Below are positions 58,158-64,000 of a stretch of 64,000 nt of DNA, piece by piece. Position 1 is the first letter of the stretch, and every line of letters starts with the position of its first letter. A program made the translations under genes and the position numbers. This stretch comes from Eutypella sp. D-1 (taxonomy: Eukaryota; Ascomycota; Sordariomycetes; Xylariales; Diatrypaceae). The notes beneath the pieces were generated by a model. It made no database searches and was not told the DNA's origin. It saw only the letters and a list, made by a program, of their open reading frames with translations. Location: assembly GCA_023313575.1 (NCBI GenBank), contig JAJTTP010000011.1:682001-746000 (forward strand). The letters run 5' to 3'.

Positions 58158-59245
58158 TTAACCAGCCAGCCCCTTGCTGACAATCTTCAGCATCGTGTCG
58201 TATTCGATGTCGTCCTGGTCGTTGGCCTGCAGCTCCGTGGCGATGCCGTTCAGCGATCGCTTGAGGGCCTCCTTGGAGGAGGCATAGATCATCTTAGCCT
58301 AAAGGACGGGGTGTTAGCATGGGATGGCATCAACGCAGCTCGACGGCGTAAGGTGAGGGTATGGCGGGCTACGAACCATGACGCCAGCATCATCAGGAGA
58401 CCAAGCGATGAAGGTGATCTTGTTTCTGCGCTAGATTAGTACCGTAGAAATGACAACATAGTCGCGGGGTTGACGAACCGTGAGCCCTCTCCACTGGCCA
58501 GGGCGTACTCGAAATCGTAGACGGCGTATCGGGGACCCTTGCCGACAGAGCCCTGAGATGACGGATGGTTAGTTTGAGATACGTCGATGGATATCTCGGT
58601 GAAGAGAAGGCCACGTAAGTAGTAGCGGGCAGTAGCGGGCGGCTATGGAGGGGCCGGGTTGGATATAGAGATTCCAAAGTTGACGCTGGTTAGACTTACG
58701 GACTTGCTCTTGGTGGTGGCGTTCATGAGCTTCTCACGGAAGCTTTCCCAGTCCTTGTTGTCCGAGGCATCCTCGACGACAATCTCTCGGTTGTCGTCCG
58801 ACAGCTTGAAGATGACGTACTTGTACTTCTTGGCAAGCTTGAGGTCGTTGTACGCAGTTATGCACTCCTGCGAGACGGTGGCTCTGGCGAGGGTGGAATG
58901 GATCACGTTAGCTTTAAGACGTTCCCTGTTCTCGTATGCTTCCTCGTGTGCTATCTGGACTGCTACGGTGATATACAACGCTCCCCTCGTAGGTGAGGTA
59001 GGAGGGGGAGGGACCGGGTGCGCCGACGACAGACAAGAGAGGCGAAGATTGCGCGCAAGAGAAGAGGAGGAGGAGGGGTAGTAGCAGAGTAGTAGAGCAG
59101 CAGAGCAGCAGAGCAATAGAGCAGCGAAGGAGAGAAGAGAGTATCGAATACGAACCCTGATTGAGACTAAGTAATGAAAGCTTGGTTAGCATCATCATCA
59201 TCTTCTACGGGACATATATCGTCATGTGGGATCCAGACTCACCAT
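58158..59245 (-). CDS. cof1: Cofilin (ADF/cofilin actin-severing protein)
   Basis: Severs and depolymerises actin filaments at polarised growth sites. Six exons on the minus strand: 59245-59243 (ATG only), 59166-59156 (11 nt), 58883-58700, 58552-58479, 58425-58377, 58298-58158; 153 residues, the usual fungal length. The tiny exons give M-SQSG-ATVSQECITAYND, the conserved cofilin start with the regulatory Ser2. Further motifs: [75 protein letters not shown] (the long actin-binding helix) and DTMLKIVSKGLAG. Donors are GTGAGT, GTTCGT (three times) and GTAAGT. Intron 2 (272 nt) is unusually long for this window. Confidence 0.95.
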
Positions 59246-61012
59246 TGTGGCGGTATAGCTTTTTTGGTTGTTCGGACTGCGACGGAGGGAAACGGGGAAA
59301 AGGGAGGGAAAAAGGACCCAAGAGAAAATCAACTGCTCCTGCGACGTTTTTTTGGTCTTTGCGTTAGCGGGGTTTATGGACAAAAAAAAGGATGAATATG
59401 ATATGATGTAAAAGAAAATGTCTCTACGATCTGGTGGTAAACGACCAAAAAAAAGAAATTAAAAAAAAGAAGGCATGGAAAGGAAACGTGTAAGGCCTCA
59501 CCTGCGGGCTTGTCTGTCTGGTAGTTATGAATACCGTTTCTATTTTTCTTAGTTTCTGGTTGGCGGTAAGGGGGGGGGGGGGGTGGGTGGATGGGAGGGG
59601 AGTAAAGTGGTCGAGGTAGGTGGTGGTTTTGGTGATGGGCGGAAAGGAAGAAGTTGTTGCTTTTAGCGTGGTGGACCACTTTGGATGGAAAATGGAGGGG
59701 AAGTTGGGAAGTTGTCCAAGTGGGCTGGTGGGCTGGTGGTACTGTAAAGTAGTGGTAGATATTCTACGGGTACCTACCTAGGTACTTAGATTAGGTTGGC
59801 AAAGTGTACCTGCTGAGCCTGCGTGCCTGAGGTACTGTAATTAAGTACTACAAGTACTGACTGTACTTGGGTAGATGCCCAGGTGCGAAGCCTCCTTCAC
59901 TTGCGTGGAAAGCCTTTAAAGGTTACAGGTTGCCCGTAGGTTGGTGGGGTTACAAGGTGACAGGGCACAGGGTAAATGAACAAGGCAACAAACAAACAAG
60001 CAACCCGCCGTGGACCTGAGCATAAATAAATAAAGCTTTTGTTAACGCCAGATCAGACGAAAAATTTTGTATCCATAAAGTACCTACCTAGTCCTACCAG
60101 TGTCCCCAGTCGGGGCGGTACCTTTCAGACGGAATTCTGCTGGCCTGTTGGCTGTGCTGTAAGATCAGGCTACTTAGACTAACTTGTTAGCTGGAGAAGC
60201 AAACCCAGCCAGCCAGCCCAAGGTGCTTACGAAGTTGAGAGGACAGGAGGGGCCCGCTCGCCCCCCCCCTTCCCCCCACCCCCCTCCCCCTCTATTTCTC
60301 TAACCCTCAAACCAAATCCTCTCTGTCCCTGCCCGCCCCGCCCCAGCGCCCCTTATCATTAACCTACCTACCTACCCACCCGATTTGCCCGGTTTTTTGG
60401 CTCTCCACTCTTGCCGTTGCCGGGTTGAACATTGCGCCTGCCTAGGTGGGCATTTTACATACAAATACATACTTGGTACCTTTATCAGCTTATAAAAGCT
60501 CGAAGTAATTTTAACTACTCTTGCTTGGTTGTTGAGCACGTGATCACCATATATGCGATTGGTTATACGAGGGCTGCCTTGAAGGGTCGGGTCGGTCGTC
60601 TTGCGTGGTTGTCGTCAATGTTTTTTTGTTGCTGCCTTCGCTGTCGTAAAGCATTACGTAGGCAAATACCAAAATGTGTCCCATTAGGCATCAACGGGAC
60701 AATATTGTAGCGTCACATTCGGCGAGGTTGTTGAAATCTAGAGAGTTCGTTATGTAGGTGAATTTTTTTGATTCTATTATATACAAAGTCTTTTTTTTCT
60801 TTTGAAACGCCGCTCGGGATATCAAATAGGAACCATGGTACAACACGATAAGAGGTATGGGGTGAAGAGAGGGGAGAGGGAGAGGGGTTGGGGGAAGAGA
60901 TCATACATGCAAATGACCACATTGATTCGTCCATCATAAAACACCGAAGCCAGATATGTTCCGTAGCCCTCACTGTTGGTACAAGAGAAAAGCATCATCA
61001 TCAATCATGGTC
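59246..61012. other. Spacer: cofilin promoter and hsp60 3' region
   Basis: No gene seen. Contains a G run (59570-59582), A-rich tracts (59445-59470), a TACCTAGGTA copy and C-rich sequence (60260-60295). Confidence 0.45.
59775..59784. repeat. TACCTAGGTA palindrome, copy 6
   Basis: Exact copy about 530 nt upstream of the cofilin start. Confidence 0.8.
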
Positions 61013-62941
61013 TTACATCATTCCACCCATACCTCCCATTCCGCCCATGCCACCCATGCCGCCCATGCCGCCACCGGGGGCAGACTTCTCCTCGGGCGCC
61101 TCGACAATCGCCACCTCGGTGGTGCCTAGTAGCGAAGCCACACCGCTGGCGTCGACCAGACCAGTCCGGACAACCTTGAGGGGATCGAGGATACCCGCCG
61201 AGATCATGTCCACGTACTCGCCCTTAGCGCTGTCGAAGCCCTTGTTGAAGTCGCTGCCGAACTCGTCGACGAGCTTGCCCACGACCACAGAGCCCTCCAG
61301 ACCGGCGTTCTCAATGATCGTCCGCGCCGGCCGGGTGATGGCGTTCTTGACGATACTAACGCCAAGTTGCTGGTCGAAGTTGGCGGGCTTGATGTCCTTG
61401 AGCGCCTGGCTTGAGGCCTTGAGAAGGGCAGTACCACCACCGGGCAGGATACCCTCCTCAACGGCAGCGCGAGTAGCGTTCAGAGCATCAACGAAGCGGT
61501 CCTTCTTCTCGCCGACCTCGACCTCCGAGGAACCACCAACCTTGATAACGGCGACACCACCGGAGAGCTTGGCAAGGCGCTCTTGCAGCTTCTCCTTCTC
61601 GTAGTCCGAGGTGCTGGGGTCGGACATGACACCCCGGATCTGCTCGCATCGCTGGGCGATGGAGTCCTTGCTACCCTCACCATTGAGGATGATGGTGTCC
61701 TCCTTGGTGATGGTGATAGAGCCGGTAGAACCGAGCAGGTCGGGCGTGGCCTTCTCGAGCTTGATGTCGAGCTCATCCGTGAAGACGGTACCGTTGGTCA
61801 GGACGGCAATATCGCCGAGGATAGACTTGCGGTTGTCGCCGAAGCCGGGAGCCTTGACGGCAGCGACCTGGAGTTGACCACGGAGCTTGTTGAGAATGCA
61901 GACAGCCAGGGCCTCGCCGTCAATATCCTCGGCAATGATGACAAGGGGTCGGCGCTGCTGAGTCGAGGCCTCGAGAGCGGGGATAATGTCCTGGACGGCA
62001 GAGATCTTCTTCTCAGAGAGCAGGATCAGGGGCTTCTCAAACTCAACCTTCTGAGACTTGGTGTCGGTGATGAAGTAGGGCGAGACGAAGCCACGGTCGA
62101 ACCGCATACCCTCAGTGACCTCCAGCTCGTCGTTCAGAGTCTTTCCCTCCTTGACAGTAATGACACCCTCCTTGCCGACCTTCTCCATAGCATTGGCGAT
62201 CAGCTTGCCAATGTGGGTATCTCCGTTGGCACTGATGGTAGCAACCTGAGCGATCTCCTCGCTGGTCGTGATATCCCGCTTGTGCTTCTGGAGGAACTCA
62301 ACGACAGCCTCAACGGCGGCCTGGGTACCCCGGCGCAGGTCCATGGGGTTGCAGCCAGCGGCGACGTTTTTGACGGTCTCGGAGAAGATGGCCTTGGCCA
62401 GGACGGTGGCGCTGGTGGTACCGTCACCAGCAGACTCGTTCGTTTTCGAAGCGACGTCTTGTACTAATCGAGCACCGAGGTTCTCGAACTTGTCCTGGAG
62501 AGAAATGGCCTTGGCGACGGTTACACCGTCTGTAATGTGTAAGTTAGCAATGCTGCTGCGGATTGTGCTCGTCTTGGACTCGAAGAGCTCCCGGGATGAA
62601 GAAATCGCACGTACCCTTGGTAATCTTTGGTGAGCCATAGCTTGACTCGATCAAGACATTTCGGCCCTTGGGACCGAGCGTAGTGGCGACAGCCTTAGCA
62701 AGAGTCTCGACACCGGCCAACAGAGCTGCTCTGCCCTCAACGCCGAACTTTAGCTCCTACAACACCATTATGTTAATATCCACGATTATATATACTTTGC
62801 GTGAAAAAAAAAATAGAATTATAGTCCTACCTTGTGCGCGAACCGGAGCTGTTGCGAGAGACCGGCACCGGCACGATACTTGGCGGAAGCTGCATTGGAC
62901 AGGACGGTGGCCCTCGCCCGGGAGGCAAGTGCGCGCTGCAT
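61013..62941 (-). CDS. hsp60: Mitochondrial chaperonin HSP60
   Basis: GroEL-type chaperonin folding imported proteins in the matrix. Three exons on the minus strand: 62941-62831, 62756-62615, 62529-61013; 589 residues. The start [14 protein letters not shown] begins a 37-residue presequence encoded exactly by exon 1, so the intron sits at the presequence/mature boundary. The mature part begins [16 protein letters not shown]; family signatures [36 protein letters not shown] (ATP pocket), [10 protein letters not shown] and PGGGTALL are intact. The C-terminus is the standard GGM repeat tail ending MM. An HSE-like array lies 180-230 nt upstream of the start. Confidence 0.98.
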
Positions 62942-64000
62942 TATGATGTGAATATCGGAGAGGAAGGAATAAGACAAGAGACGAGGAAACGGCGCCACAG
63001 ACGAAAGAAAAAAAGATACAATTGGAGGAGAAGGAGAGGGAGAGCCCCGAAAGCTTCTACTGTTCAAGAGGAATTACAGTAATTGGAGTGAATGTCTTGG
63101 GAGGAAATTCGGGGAGAGGGAAGGTTCTGGTTATTAATGGCCTTTTAAAAATTGAAGCTTTAGAAAATTTGGTCGTCACGGAGCAAATCGGTCTACAGCC
63201 GAGGTTACCCGCTAATCCTATAAGGGTATAGCAACCCATTACCTTAGAAAATCGTAGAAGGTCAAACAGTCAGTCTGGAACATTTGGCATTTTCTGCTTT
63301 CTGATTGGATCGATTTTCCAGCTTACCCCTCCAATCCCCACATGCATAGCGTTTGGGAAGTATGCGATAAGAGGTAATAAGCAGTGATAAGCTTCCTTAC
63401 CTTGCCTACCTAAAGTACGCAGTCAGTTACTTACGGGTGTGAGGTCACCGTCCGATACCTCAAACGAACAATTAACCAATCGAATAACAAGGATTTTACG
63501 TCGGCACAGTTCCCAAGGTTAGGCCAACAGGGGGACGGTCCGAGCCCAGGCAGCTCAGTACTTACCCAATCAACCAATGTAGGGCAAGGGAGTGTGCAAA
63601 TGATTTCCTGCGTCGTCGTGACTCGGCCAGCGTTCATTCAGCAATGAGCCCCGCCTGCAGGGACGATTACCAACCTTGGAAGTTACTTCTGAATTATCAA
63701 GCTTTTCTAAGTCATTGCTAGATAGACACGGCTATAATCCCTATAAATTCGGCGTTTGGTACTAACTCCGTTGCAAAAGACATGGATACTTCCATATCCA
63801 CACATGAGGCTGATTATTTATAAGCAGTCAACAGGTCAACAGGGTAGATAGGACGTAAATATGAGACAAGTTAGGCCATGCTGGGCCACTATATAAAGTA
63901 TAGAGTAATCCGTAGGAAATCGCATAATTTCCATTAAACATTGCAACATTTCATAGAACATTGCAACATCTACATCGACTACCTGTCCCTATTACTTGAG
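62942..64000. other. hsp60 promoter region and right-edge spacer
   Basis: No gene seen up to the window end. Besides the HSE-like elements, several ATTGG/CCAAT words occur (63304, 63476, 63568, 63574). Confidence 0.45.
63120..63171. promoter_or_regulatory. Heat-shock-element-like sites upstream of hsp60
   Basis: GAAGGTTC (63120-63127) is a perfect GAAnnTTC pair. At 63154-63171 GAAgcTTTagAAAatTTG keeps the five-nt periodicity of four alternating units with one mismatch each in the last three. Heat-shock factor sites are expected in hsp60 promoters. Confidence 0.5.

Noticed and set aside
61583..62467. 294-codon plus-strand ORF
   Set aside because: Antisense shadow of HSP60, a known effect of its codon use.
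1..64000. CRISPR arrays, 5S rRNA, riboswitches, complete transposons
   Set aside because: Looked for regularly spaced repeats, the fungal 5S signature, thiamine riboswitch core and transposase or reverse transcriptase motifs; none seen.

Overview
The window is nuclear DNA from a filamentous ascomycete (Pezizomycotina). Genes are split by short introns (about 50-290 nt) with GTRNGT-type donors, CTAAC-like branch sites and YAG acceptors. The products (a HET-domain protein, a fungal EDC4-like protein, Byr4, fungal Get5, fungal complex I 78-kDa subunit) are typical of that group. The protein style suggests Sordariomycetes, possibly Xylariales; that placement is an impression, not a test. Coding regions are GC-rich. 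Spacers are poorer, with homopolymers, CA/GA microsatellites and two recurring short palindromic words.

Layout. 0-10.7 kb: the 5' part of a small unknown gene (minus, cut by the window edge), a mitochondrial PP2C phosphatase (PTC5 type), a secreted GH5 glycoside hydrolase and a four-TM probable DUF2985 protein. 12.2-17.2 kb: a large EDC4-like mRNA-decapping scaffold (minus). 20.5-30.5 kb: a small conserved-looking membrane protein, the complex I 78-kDa iron-sulfur subunit (six exons), an aldo-keto reductase and a HET-domain protein. 31.8-39.6 kb: SelO adenylyltransferase, a 4.4-kb gene-free stretch and a polytopic membrane protein of unknown function. 41.0-49.0 kb: XRCC4 and Byr4, divergently transcribed. 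50.7-64 kb: an intron-containing tRNA-Tyr, a PAP2 lipid phosphatase, NOP2, GET5, cofilin and mitochondrial HSP60.

Most genes are housekeeping and not functionally clustered. Several serve mitochondria (PTC5, complex I 78-kDa, SelO, HSP60), but they are dispersed and there is no sign of an operon-like or biosynthetic cluster. I assembled exon models by hand; for all complete genes except the HET gene the spliced length is a multiple of three and protein motifs run across the junctions.

I did not find a clearly new biological system. The observations most worth a second look are: a near-perfect 36-nt hairpin in a gene-free region; an exact 11-mer (GTACTCCGTAC) and an exact 10-mer (TACCTAGGTA) that recur far more often than chance in spacers; a stop-free intron of 81 nt in the EDC4-like gene; extreme micro-exons in cofilin (3 and 11 coding nt) and complex I (24 and 15 nt); an in-frame TAG with only a weak splice solution in the PAP2 gene; an unresolved exon junction in the HET gene; four evenly spaced CCAAT boxes before byr4; and two unrelated genes whose Lys-Gly tracts are encoded by G-quadruplex-capable hexamer repeats.
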